From Liriodendron chinense (taxonomy: Eukaryota; Streptophyta; Magnoliopsida; Magnoliales; Magnoliaceae), in NCBI GenBank assembly GCA_003013855.2, contig PVNU02000947.1:62001-126000 (forward strand): a stretch of DNA of 64,000 nucleotides, in the 5' to 3' direction. A program made the position numbers and the translations under genes. This document shows positions 28,699 through 39,065 of this stretch, piece by piece (within the stretch, counting starts at the first letter, position 1; the number at the start of each line of letters is the position of its first letter). The notes under the pieces are model-generated. The model was not told the origin of the DNA, ran no database searches, and saw only the letters and a program-made list of their open reading frames with translations.

Positions 28699-30641
28699 TG
28701 TTGAACCTCCAATTTATACATTGCATTGCCCATTACATGACATGGTTTGCATGATTTTCATGATTTAAAGGCCCATCTAACACATGTTTTGTGATTATAG
28801 GAATGAGAGCGGACTTCACTCAATTAGAGACAAAAAAGGGGCCATTTGGAGCCTTTGATGAAGGCCCAAGGTGGACCAAAGAAAGAAGGAAGCAAAGAAA
28901 GAAGAAAATAGAAGAAAGAAAGGAAGAAAACAAGAAGAAAAAGAGACCGACCGGTCTTGACCGGTCGGCCAAGGAAGCCCGACCGGTCATGACCGGTCGG
29001 CCATGCTTGCTGGAGTAATGCCAAAGAGGGACTGACCGGTCATGACCGGTCGGCCAGCCCTGTCCGACCGGTCGTGACCGGTCGGCCATGCAAGTTTCAG
29101 ATTCCAGATTCTAAAACAGCAATGTATTCCCGCACCTGGTTTTTCGGACCATTTTTCTGGGCTGATCTTGATGATATTTGAAAATCCAACACATCCATGT
29201 CGAAGAGGAGCTCGACGCCGAACTAACCCAAGTGGTTTCGTGTCGATCGGAGCACGGATTGACCGTGGTGGCCAAAACAATACGAACTGTCCAGAAAGTT
29301 CCAGATTTCACTGTTCAACTCTGGGCCGGTCCAGAGGACTCATCATTGATGATATGAAGAATCTACTTTGACCATCTTTTAGAACACATCCATATATAAA
29401 TAACCACAAAAGTTTCAGATCAAAAGGATGTGTGGTTTGATCGTACCGGTTGAAGAAAGATGGACCATCCAGAAAGCTCCAACTGCGCAGAGTTTATAAA
29501 AGCCCTAAGTGTTCTAATTTTCAGACCACATTTTGAGATTGTTTTGGACAATCTAATCCGTTTATCATGTAGAGGATGAAGTTTTCTACCAATTTTTAAA
29601 ATTTGAGATCAATACGACCTCTGTACACTCCAGGGCGTTGAAAGCAAGATGACTGGTTCTGAAGGTACCCAAAGTGCGCGATTTTGAGAGGCGGTCGGTG
29701 ATGTGATTGGTGGGCCCATTCAGAGGATAATCTTGGAAATCTAAATCATCTATGAGGAAGATCACATTACAAGGAAGCTACAAACCAAATTTGAAGGCAA
29801 TCCGACCATTGGTTAAGCCGTACCAGGCGAAACAAATTCTGCTATGTTGCTGTACTATTGCTGCACTATAAAAGGAGGTGCTCTCTTCTATTCCAAATCA
29901 ACCAAGGACGTGGGAAGCAAGGAGTTCAAGTCCCAGGAGGCTACCTAGCCTCCTCCAGCTAGTTTTTCTTCCTTTTCTTAGTTCTAGTTCTAGTTTTAAT
30001 ATGTTTTTCCTTAGCTAACCTCTTAGCTAGAGCTAGAGGTGAAATTTGTAGTTGGTTCCAATGCTTTAATTCTTTTATTTCAAGTACCCTTTTCTTAATT
30101 TTGGATTTTGAAGTTCTAGTTTGAATAAAGTTTGGTTTTTTTAGAAGTTTTGTGAGAGTTTGTGTGCTCCAGACATGAGTTCCTTGCAATTCTCTAAGAT
30201 TACCATGATTGGGTTGTTTGAATTAGAATTGTAGTAACCCTTGAGCATGCCATAGTCCATAGGCATGGCTGTTACTCCGAAGGCTACAAGTTCAAGTTCT
30301 ATGTGCTTCATTAGAACTAGAAATCTAATTTTCAGATTTAAGTGGGATTGTTTGTGCTTGAATGTTATATCTTCCAATTAGATGAGAGATAGGACTTTGA
30401 TTCTAATTGTGTTGTACTTGGATGAATGGATTGGCATTAGATCACTACAAGTGGATCCTTGATGCTCTAGTTCTTCTTATTTTCAGATTTTCCTATTTCA
30501 TGTGAAAAATTACTCTCTTAAACTTCTTAGATTCTAGTTATTAGAGTACTTGGAATTGTTTACTTCTTTCCCTGTGGATCGACCTCGGTCTTACCGAGAT
30601 TTATTACTACATCGCAGCCTTACACTTGAGGTGAGCGAATA
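28699..30641 (+). repeat. A4 3' LTR
   Basis: Matches the 5' LTR except for an extra GACCGGTC dyad unit of about 32 bp near 29050-29090, an 8-bp difference near 29885 and scattered substitutions. The last bases are GCGAATA instead of GCGAACA. It is followed not by target DNA but by AGTTTTTGGCGCC, the leader and first seven bases of the primer site. Confidence 0.93.
29867..29873 (+). promoter_or_regulatory. A4 3' LTR TATA box
   Basis: TATAAAA in the same context as the 5' LTR copy. Confidence 0.72.
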
Positions 30642-30998
30642 AGTTTTTGGCGCCAAAAACTTGTTCGCTCGCCTCAAGTGTAAGGCTGCGATGTAGTAAT
30701 AAATCTCGGTAAGACCGAGGTCGATCCACAGGGAAAGAAGTAAACAATTCCAAGTACTCTAATAACTAGAATCTAAGAAGTTTAAGAAAGTAGTTTTTCA
30801 CATGAAATAGGAAAATCTGAAAATAAGAAGAACTAGAGCATCAAGGATCCACTTGTAGTGGTCTAATGCCAATCCATTCATCCAAGTACAACACAATTAG
30901 AATCAAAGTCCTATCTCTCATCTAATTGGAAGATATAACATTCAAGCACAAACAATCCCACTTAAATCTGGAAATTAGATTTCTAGTTCTAATGAAGC
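30305..30998. repeat. 694-bp palindrome of LTR end, primer-site start and inverted LTR end
   Basis: Two arms of 347 bp (30305-30651 and 30652-30998) are inverted copies of the A4 LTR 3' end, with about seven mismatches seen. The centre is the perfect 20-mer AGTTTTTGGCGCCAAAAACT, made of the leader AGTTTT, TGGCGCC of the primer site and their complement. The right arm stops at 30998 inside LTR sequence. T1 coding sequence resumes at 30999 without the expected duplication. Mismatches in the left arm at the LTR end (GTGAGCGAATA against GCGAGCGAACA) show that the arms are not an exact recent copy of each other. Confidence 0.93.
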
Positions 30999-31518
30999 TG
31001 CTCGCGAGGTGGAGGCATTGACTCGCGAGCAGGTCCCTGCTCAGCAGCCGGGACCAATTCGCGAGCAGGAGGTGGCTCTTGAGGCTCTACCTGCTCTCGA
31101 GCCTCTTCGGCTGGGGGGCAGCCGGACCCCACCCCATCTGGGGAATTATCAGCAATGTTAATCACTGGTGGCCCAGGTGCGACCACCAGTGAAGGAATAG
31201 TGGGCCCAACTGGGGCCCCCGCCATGCTCGCGGGAAGGGCAGGCTGATCACTGCCCGTGCGGATGGAAGATTGAGAAGGTTCGGCAGGGGTTCTCTTCTG
31301 CCTTTTGGAGCCTGTGCCCTTCAGTCGGGGCAGTAGGCCTCTCTTCTCTCCAGCCTTTGTCATTTCAACTTCTCTTCTGGATATGAGGCCTGCTGCTGTA
31401 AGTCGCGAAGGGGACAAGCAAGCCTCGATATGCCTATCTCCGACAGGCACCTTGTACACCTTGACAATCTTCTCGTTGATCCCTCCTTTCAGATTCGGTT
31501 TTCTCAAGGCCGGGATAC
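30999..31518 (-). CDS. T1 antisense gene, middle exon, 5' part
   Basis: Minus strand, after an AG acceptor: GIPALRKPNLKGGINEK, then a Pro/Ala/Glu-rich stretch (LKGTGSKRQKRTPAEPSQS, PVINIADNSPDGVGSG) up to PPPREQ at the A4 junction. Basic KRQKR could be a nuclear signal. T2 keeps the pattern (LKGTASKRQKK, LIIDIVDNSLKG). The frame rejoins the 23597-23770 part across A4. Confidence 0.78.
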
Positions 31519-31599
31519 CTGCGAGCACAAACGGGGGTCAAACGAAGAAAAACCCTAAAAAACCTTTCTGGGGAAATTGCACAATGCGGGATTGTCTAC
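31519..31599 (-). other. T1 antisense gene intron 1
   Basis: 81 bp, GTAGACAATC ... GCTCGCAG. The T2 gene has an 86-bp GT-AG intron at the same place (45190-45275), in both cases after a CTGTGAAG- or TTGTGAAG-like exon end. Confidence 0.78.
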
Positions 31600-32222
31600 C
31601 TTCACAGAAAAACCGGGTCACTCCTGGACCCCTGGAGGAGGCAGACTCCCAGCTCCCGGAAGCATAGAACCACCGCTTCCTCCAGCCGGGATAGTTCGAG
31701 GAGGGCTTCCCCAACACGAAATTATCCCGGTGCCAATAACACAAATAATACCAGCCTTCGCTGGAGGGAGCTTTCTTCAGACGAAACATACGGAGGAACT
31801 CCTCCGCCGTGAGTTCCCCGTTGCCAGCCTGAGCCCAAAGGGCAAAGGAGCCCAGAACCACCCTCCACCCGTTCACAATGAGTTGCCCAGGGGCAATCTT
31901 GTAACACCGGAGTACATCGCGAACGAAGGGATGGAGGAGAAGGCGTACCCCCAGGATAAGCTGATACTCATAAAATGCTACGCATCCTGGGGGGGGGGGG
32001 GGGGGGAGTCGGGTGTTTCTCCACCTCCGGGCAAGCGGAGGGTTACTGAGTCGGGGATCAGGTATCTCTCCCGTAGCTCAGCCAGCCGGTCCTCCGATAA
32101 AACGGAAGGATATCCGGCTGCTGTGTATCTCCCCGCCGGAACCCTTGCACTGCTGGAGGCAGAGGATTCCGGAGTGGCATCACCAAGAGGGACAGTGGTC
32201 TCGTCAGAGTTCCCAGCCATGA
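31600..32222 (-). CDS. T1 antisense gene, first exon (PF04195-like domain), frame broken at a C-run
   Basis: Starts at ATG 32220-32222 (MAGNSDETTVPLGDATPES). It has SEDRLAELRERYLIPDSVTLRLP, then the segment LLLHPFVRDVLRCYKIAPGQ ... NGWRVVLGSFALW and WYYLCYWHRDNFVLG. The latter resembles the Pfam family PF04195 (putative gypsy-type transposon), from memory of its consensus. A run of 18 G on the plus strand (31989-32006, C on the coding strand) sits between the two parts and puts them in different frames. The gene reads away from the 3' LTR and towards pol. Confidence 0.75.
31989..32006 (+). repeat. Run of 18 G in the T1 antisense gene
   Basis: Read as C on the coding strand it gives a short polyproline stretch and decides the frame of everything downstream. 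The T2 gene has only a short CCACCG at this spot. Confidence 0.88.
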
Positions 32223-32366
32223 GATAAAAATAAAAGAAGAAAAAAAGAAGTAATACCAAAAACTGAAAGGAAAATGAACACCGGAGGAAGAAGAAGAATG
32301 GAAAGAACTGCAGGTTCCTTTCGAAAAAGCTTCTGTAGAAAATCAAAGAAATGGCAGACTCCGTAC

Positions 32367-32373
32367 ATTTATA
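32367..32373 (-). promoter_or_regulatory. TATA box of the T1 antisense gene
   Basis: TATAAAT on the minus strand in GCCTATAAATGTACGG, about 145 bp before the ATG. The T2 gene has GTCTATAAATATC 146-152 bp before its ATG. A similar distance in two diverged copies supports a dedicated promoter outside the LTR. Confidence 0.7.
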
Positions 32374-32623
32374 GGCAATCATTCCGTCGTATCTGATAGC
32401 ACGTGGCAGTCCCTCTCTTGACACAGCGCTCGAGCAGGCACGCCCATTAACTCCTCAAACACGTGGCGAGCGCCCCTTCATTTTCCATCAGCGAAAAGGC
32501 TGCGGAAAGCTGGCGCTCATTAATTTCAACCCATCATGTGGGGTGCCGTTCTCGATGAAAGCAGCGGGCGGTTTCGTGTGATAGTGAGCTAAGTCCTTTC
32601 CTTAAGAATTCTTGGTGGCAAGG

Positions 32624-32637
32624 ACTTGGGGGGCATC
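32624..32637 (+). other. T1 polypurine tract
   Basis: ACTTGGGGGGCATC directly before the 3' LTR. T2 has the near-identical ATTTGGGGGGCATC. Confidence 0.85.
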
Positions 32638-33761
32638 TGTTATAGGCAAAATGGTGGAGATAAGATTTCACGCGGAAATGCCCATTTCGCCCTCGAGATG
32701 ATCTGATCAAGAGTCGCAGAACGGGTAAGGGTGGAGTACGGCTTCGACTCTCGAGATCGTATGCTCGGGAGTCGAAGAATGGATAAGAGCGGGACGTCCA
32801 TTCGACTCTCGAGATTATCTGATCGAGAGTCGAATATTGGATAAGAGCGGGACGTCCATTCGACTCTCGAGATTATCTGATCGAGAGTCGAATATTGGAT
32901 AAGTGCGGGACGTCCATTCGACTCTCGAGCTCACCTGATCAGGAGTCATAGATTGAAAAATACGAAGCAGCTATTTGCAAGTCTCGAGTCTTCATAACCG
33001 ATAGTCAAACACGGCAAAGCTCGATCCGCGAACAGACCTTCTCACAAGTCGTTGAAAGACGTTACATCTAAAGTATGTACTTGGACTCGCGACCACATTC
33101 TAACCTGCGAGTAGCTTTCCTGCGGTAATCTCTCTTAGCTTTCAGTACTAGCACCCGATTCCCGTCGAGCAGCTTCTCCAATCCCTCTGCGACACCAAGC
33201 AGGGCTACAACCAGTTCGGTGGTTTCCAACTACGGGCGTCTCCTTCCTTTTCGGAGGCTATGACTCCAACTACGGGCGTCTCCTTCCTTTTCGGAGGCTA
33301 TGACTCCAACTACGGGCATCTCCTTCCTTTTCGGAAGCTATGATTCCAACTACGGCTTCCAGCCGGATTTCAAGGGATTACCATCAAGGGGCGTGATTGT
33401 TGAAATAAGTCATTGGGTTGGATCTGACTAAAAAGATAGGATCTTATCCCACGAAATCAGCGAATTCTCAGTATCGTATGCGACATCAACGGGATTTCGA
33501 CATCTCACGTAACAAATTGGATTGCTTCAGATCTATATAAAGGGGTGGCTCCATTAAGAGCAGGTACGCACACATCATTCAATCTTGGTCCCGTTTTGCT
33601 TGGCTTCTCTTCTTACTGTGGCCTAACTTAAGCATCGGAGGGCTAACGGCTGGTCCCCAGCCACCCTTATTTGTTGTCTTGCTTCAGGTCTGGTGGTGAA
33701 AATCCCAGTTGGAGTGAAGGAGAAAAGCTGGAGGATCTCGTTACAAAATCTGACATTAACA
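32638..33761 (+). repeat. T1 3' LTR
   Basis: 1124 bp, ending in ATTAACA followed by the duplication TCCAG. It contains the same 58-bp hairpin array and 40-bp repeat as the 5' LTR. The six differences seen are all transitions. Confidence 0.96.
33534..33541 (+). promoter_or_regulatory. T1 3' LTR TATA box
   Basis: TATATAAA, identical context to the 5' LTR. Confidence 0.72.
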
Positions 33762-33766
33762 TCCAG

Positions 33767-35082
33767 CAACTCAGTTTTGCAAGAAATAAGATTCAATTGA
33801 GTAATTAAACTAAAACAGTAACTTAATGAAAAATCAGTAATTTAAGGTACTAAGGCATTCAAGGATCCACTTGTAACAATCCCATGTCAATCCAATCAAT
33901 CCAAGTAGAGAACACAACTAGATTTGAAGTCCTATCTCTCATCTAGTTGGAAAATAAAGCATTCAAACATATTCAATTCTAATCAAGCTGAACTTCCAAG
34001 TTCTAGTCCCATTTAATCAATGTAGAATTCAGAATCATAGCCTTCGGAGTAACAGCCATGCCTATGGACTATGGCCTGCTCAAGGATTACTATAATTCGA
34101 ATCTAAACAAGCATCATATGATAATCTCAGAGAATTGCAAGGAATTCATGTCCGGAGCACATGAACTCTCATAAACATCTCAAACTACCAACTCAAGGGA
34201 CTAAAATAAATAAAAATCCAAACTTGAATTGAAATTACTTGAATTAAACTGAATCAAATATGAAATAAGCTACAAGCTTCACCTCTCAGCCTTAGCTGAA
34301 AGATTCTAGCCGAGCATTGTCATACTACAACTAGAACTCAAATAAGAAAGCATAAAAACTAGAAAAATCAGAAATTGGAGGGTTGCTGACGCTCCACGAC
34401 GACTTCCGTCCGTTCCCACGACCTTCCTTGGCTTCTATGATGCCCTAGGAAGAGCCCCTAGGTGTCCTTTTATAGTGTGGAAACCCCTTGCATCGGAAAC
34501 ATCCAGAAATTGCGCAAGGTTACGCAATGCGCAGAAATTCTCGGAGCTTCACGGAGAAGCTTTATTACGTAGACGACCAGTCGCACGACCGGTCTGAGCC
34601 CCCTGACGACCTGTCGCAAAACAACACTTTTTAGTCCAGAGAGTTTTTTCAAAATTCTGATTTAATTTTTTAATTCAATGACCGGTCGCACGACTGGTAT
34701 GGGCATTGGACGACCGGTCGCACGACCGGTCGTGAATGGTCCAGTGACCTTCTCCGAAAAATTTCCTTCTCTGCAAAATTGGACCGGTCGGACGACCGGT
34801 CCTGGCGATGGATGACCGGTTGCACGACCGGTCTTAGCCTCCGTTTCTGCTTTTCTCCTTTTGCTTCTTTCTTCCTTTCTTCTCCTCTCTTTCTACTTTC
34901 TTTGGTCCTTCTTTCTTCTTCATCCAATAGCTTCAAATGGCCCTTTTTAGTCTCTAATTTGGTGAAGTCCGCTCTCATCCCTGAAATCACAAAACATGCA
35001 TTAGATAGGCCTTTTGAGCATGAAAACCGTGCATATAATGTGATGTACTGGGCAATGCAATGTATAAATTGGAGGTTCAACA
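33767..35082 (-). repeat. A3 3' LTR, part 2
   Basis: The rest of the LTR split by T1. Joined length is about 1417 bp without the duplicated TCCAG. The dyads are of the variant form GACCGGTCGCACGACCGGTC (34560-34830), with a GCAC spacer rather than AT or TT. It ends GGTTCAACA next to the polypurine tract. Confidence 0.92.
34468..34474 (-). promoter_or_regulatory. A3 LTR TATA box
   Basis: TATAAAA on the minus strand, in the conserved ACTATAAAAGGACACC block. Confidence 0.73.
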
Positions 35083-36228
35083 CACCCCCCAACCAGCTTT
35101 TTGCTAATCCCGAGCAAAACATGCGTGAATAAGTTCAAACCTCCAAACCCAACTCTCTTTCAGAAACCATGTTTCTATCCATTCCAAGACATACAAGTAT
35201 AAAATTTGGAGAAACTAGGTGATAGAAATTGCAAACTCAAACTCTCACAGCATAAGAAGTGTCTACATGAAATTCCCGCTGATTGATTGATAAATAGAAG
35301 AACTCGAACAATTTCAACCCAGTGTGCATAGTGAAAGTTCATCTCATGAGTCTCTGGGATTACCTTCTTCATAGATTAAGTAAACCAAGGATTTTAAGGT
35401 GCACAGAGCAACCACAAGCCTATAACAGGAATTTGCCTTACTGTTTTGCGTTACTGTCCTTCCGACGGCTTTCACACTACGTCCCATTTCCGGCTTTGGT
35501 TACAGTTCGACCATCCCCCGGTTGGTAATAGGTAGCCCTTTTCAAAATTTTCCACCATTTTTCCTTCATTCCCGATTTCATCCTTTCTTTTCCTTTTTCT
35601 TTTGATTTAGATAGGATTTTTAAAAATCCATATCGTTCGTTATTTTCCCATGGACAAGGATGGACAAAATACCCTGGCTTGGTTTCTCAACACCTCTAAA
35701 TCAAAGTCTAGCTAATCCACAAATCACATAAACCGTTCAACTCATGAAAATCGTGTAATGTGAACTAGGTGTAAAAAGTGTTCAAATTTTCTATCAATCA
35801 CAATAATAGGGAAACTAACATATAAAACCATTATGTTGGGAGAAATTCAAGACTTACAACGTCGCACACTTCATATCTCCGCTTCCTATACTCATATCAT
35901 CTCGAATGCATGGAAATAAGGTTTTCTAAAAGAGTTTTGAAATTTTAGAAAATTTGAAAAAAATTGCGCATATGAAGCACGAAATGTTGCAAACTGCTAG
36001 ATGAGGAATCTCATCTCACCCCCCAACCAATTCTTGCATTGTCCTCAATGTAAAAAGATATGCAATGAGCATGAACATGAGAGCAATGGTAAAATATGAG
36101 AGAGTGAAAACAATGGTACCTAAGAGAGCGATCATGGAAGTCTACAACCCAACAACTAAAACCTACTAAAACAGTAAAACTAAATAAAACTAAACCTACC
36201 TATGCTATACCTCCATCAGACTAGGCGA
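35083..36228 (-). other. A3 polypurine tract and 3' noncoding region
   Basis: The minus-strand tract CTGGTTGGGGGGTG lies at 35083-35096. The tail includes the conserved 3' internal block at 35333-35545. It has an inserted TTTTGCGTTACTG-like duplication near 35443 within the stem-loop area. No coding frame. Confidence 0.8.
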
Positions 36229-37387
36229 TCAATCATCCTGATAGACAGGATCATTCAGAGTGATGGACATGTCCTTTGAATCAAATTTTTCAACAAATGG
36301 TTTAAGGCGTTGTCCATTAACTTTAAAACAGTTACCATTCGCTGCATTCTCAATCTCAACAGCCCCATGAGGAAAAACTTCTTTGATAACATATGGGCCG
36401 GTCCATCGAGATCGTAATTTTCTCGAAAAAAGATGAAGTCGGGCATTGTACAAGAGCACTTTCTGTCCTTCATGGAAAGATTTCCTTAAGATGTGCTTGT
36501 CATGAAAGGCCTTCATCTTGCTCTTGTAAATTCTCGAATTCTCATATGCATCGTACCGGATCTCATCAAGTTCATTTAACTGAAGTTTGCGAAGTGAGCT
36601 AGCCTTGTCAATGTCAAAATTTAAAGCCCGAATTGCCCAATAGGCTTTTTGTTCTATCTACACAGGCAAGTGGCAAGCTTTCCGATAGACAAGTCTATAA
36701 GGGGACATTCCAATGGGTGTCTTGTAAGCGGTACGGTGAGCCCAAAGTGCATCATCTAATCTTAGGGACCAATCCTTGTGATCCGGTCTCACCGTCTTTT
36801 TCAAAATCTGTTTGATTTCCCTATTGGAGATTTCAACTTGCTTACTTGTCTGTGGGTGGTATGGGGTACTCGCTTTATGCTTAATACCATATTTCTTCAT
36901 TAAAGCTTCAAAAGGTCTATTGCAAAAGTGAGAACCACCATCACTAATGATGGCTCGAGGCGTCCCAAATCTAGAAAGTATGTTTTCTTTGAGGAACTTG
37001 AGAACCATACGATGATCGTTGGTTCTACTTAGACACATAGTCTACGGCAAGCAAAATATAGACATGTCCAAAAGATGAGGGGAATGGTCCCATGAAATCG
37101 ATGCCCCAACAGTCAAAGACTTCAAGATGTTGAATTGGGGTGAGAGGCATCATATTTCGACGGGATAATCCTCCTAACTTTTGGCAACGCTCGCATGCTT
37201 TGCAAAACTCGTGGGTGTCCTTAAATAGCGTGGGCCAATAAAAACCACACTGCAGAATTTTTGCAGTTGTTTTCTTGGCTGAAAAATGACCCCCACATGC
37301 TTGATCATGACAAAAGGAGATGACGGAATTATGTTCATCATCAGGAACACATCTCCTTATAATTTGGTCTGGGCAATATTTAAACAA
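36229..37387 (-). pseudogene. A3 integrase, broken
   Basis: Minus strand: zinc domain (FCHDQACGGHFSAKKTTAK ... CKACERCQK), core with CWGIDFMGPF, AIISDGGSHFCNRP and KQVEISNREIKQ (Asp, Asp, Glu all readable), then the C-terminal GPYVIKEVFPHGAVEIEN segment and the terminal SITLNDPVYQDD. A deletion of a few codons with a frame change lies near 37030, where the A5 copy has WIEAIP, and a stop near 36660. Confidence 0.87.
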
Positions 37388-39065
37388 TAAGGTTCATCCC
37401 AGAAAAATCTGCGCACTTCCCTTAGAAATTTATGTTTGTCCTGCGCAGTCCAATGAATTGGCATCACACTTGTGGAAAGATAATTGGTTATATCAGCGTA
37501 CCATGGTGGATGCATAGCAACAAAGAGTTGCTCATCAGGGAATGAGTCCTCAATAGGTGACTCGTCAATGGAATTAGGTAGGACTAGGTGGGATAGATGA
37601 TCCGCCACCACATTTTCTACCCCCGTCTTGTCTTTGATCTCCAAATCGAATTCTTGAAGGAGTAGGATCCATCTAAGCAAGCGGGGCTTGGCATCCTTCT
37701 TAGAAAGAAGGTGTTTCAACGGTGCATGATCTGTGTAAATGATTACTTTGGATCCTATTAAGTAAGGCCTGAATTTGTCCAAGGCAAAGATGACGGCTAG
37801 GAGCTCTTTCTCCGTAGTCGAGTAATTAACTTGGGCTGGATTCAAGGTCTTACTTGCGTAGTAGATAACATGGGGCTTCTTATCCTTTTTTTGGCCTAAC
37901 ACCGCCCCAATAGCATAATCGCTCGCATCGCACATCAACTTAAAAGGAATGGACCAATCTGGTGGTTGCATAATAGGAGCGGTTGTCAACATATCTTTTA
38001 GTTTTGAAAAAGCTAATTGACATTCTGCACTCCACTCAAATTGGTTCTCCTTTTGTAGAAGGTTACATAAAGGCCTTGAGATATGACTAAAATTTTTTAT
38101 GAATCTTCTATAGAAACCGGCGTGTCCAAGGAAGAACCGCACATCGCGTATGCTTTTGGGTGGTGGTAGATTGGAAATTATGTCAATTTTTGCCCGGTCT
38201 ACCTCTATTCCATTGGACGAGATGATATGTCCAAGGACTATTCCTCTATGTACTATGAAATGACACTTTTTCTAGTTTAAAACGAGGTTCTTCTCCTCAC
38301 ACCTCATCAAGACCAACTTTAAGTGCTTGAGGCACTCATCAAACGTACAACCAAAAACAGAAAAATCATCCATGAATACCTCAAGAAACTCACCCACCAT
38401 GTCCGAGAAAATACTCAACATGCATCGTTGGAATGTAGCGGGTGCATTACATAACCCGAATGGCATTCTTCGATAAGCGAAGGTGCCAAACAGGCATGTA
38501 AATGGGTTTTCTCTTGGTCCTCCAGAGCTATCTCAATTTGGTTGTATCCGGAATAATCATCTAGGAAGCAATAATAGGAATGGCCTGCTAACCTCTCCAA
38601 AATTTGATCCATAAATGGGAGAGGGAAGTGGTCTTTCCTAGTAACCGTGTTGAGCTTCCGATAATCAATGCACATACGCCAACCGGTGGTCACCCTAGTT
38701 GGTATAAGCTCGTTATTGGCGTTTTCTATGATGGTAATACCGGATTTCTCGGGGACGACTTGGGTAGGACTCACCCATTGGCTATCTGAGATGGGGTAGA
38801 TGATACCCACATCTAATAGCTTTAACACCTCGGCTTTGACAACCTCCATCATGTTTGGATTTAGCCGTTTTTTAGGTTGTCTACGGTGAGTGCAAACCGA
38901 AGAATCTATCCCTTTAAGATCCGCTATTGTCCAACCTATGGCTTCCCTATGTTCTTTGAGTAGCTCAATCAACTTGAGCTCTTGGTCTTTCTCTAGGTGA
39001 GAGGCAATGACAACTGGGAAAGTTTCATCTTGACCCAAATATACATATTTAAGCTCAGATGGCAA
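37388..39065 (-). pseudogene. A3 reverse transcriptase and RNase H, broken
   Basis: RT motifs on the minus strand: WRMCIDYRKLNTVTRKDHFP, CFLDDYSGYNQIEIAL, MPFGLCNAPATFQ and FMDDFSVFGC. RNase H: CDASDYAIGAVLGQ, ELLAVIFALDKFRPYL, KPRLLRWILLLQEFDLEIK. Frameshifts occur near 38140-38272 (thumb) and 38470 (before MPFG), and a short deletion after SVCTHR near 38884 where A1 and A5 have a longer segment. RNase H itself is one clean frame. Confidence 0.88.

Larger units (their letters stand above)
23771..30641 (+). mobile_element. Non-autonomous Athila-type element A4
   Basis: Two LTRs (1904 and 1943 bp) of a longer subfamily, a perfect tRNA-Asp primer site apart from one base, one 548-codon frame, noncoding tail and polypurine tract. 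There is no capsid, protease active site, RT, RNase H or integrase. Left flank GCCTG. No matching duplication is at the right, because the 3' LTR reads on into 13 bases of leader and then into an inverted LTR copy. Apart from two repeat-length indels the LTRs differ by about 11 substitutions (roughly 0.6%), so the insertion is recent. Confidence 0.92.
15419..33761 (+). mobile_element. Tat-type LTR retrotransposon T1, complete, with nested A4
   Basis: Flanked by TCCAG on both sides (15414-15418 and 33762-33766). The LTRs are both 1124 bp and differ by six transitions as read by eye (about 99.5% identical). At 1.3e-8 substitutions per site per year, an assumed grass rate, that would be roughly 0.2 million years. 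Order: 5' LTR, primer site, gag-protease-RT-RNase H frame, second RNase H, integrase, tandem repeats, antisense spliced gene (split by A4), polypurine tract, 3' LTR. Two RNases H and an antisense gene before the 3' LTR mark the Tat lineage. Without A4 and its palindromic tail (23771-30998) it would be about 11.1 kb. Confidence 0.95.
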
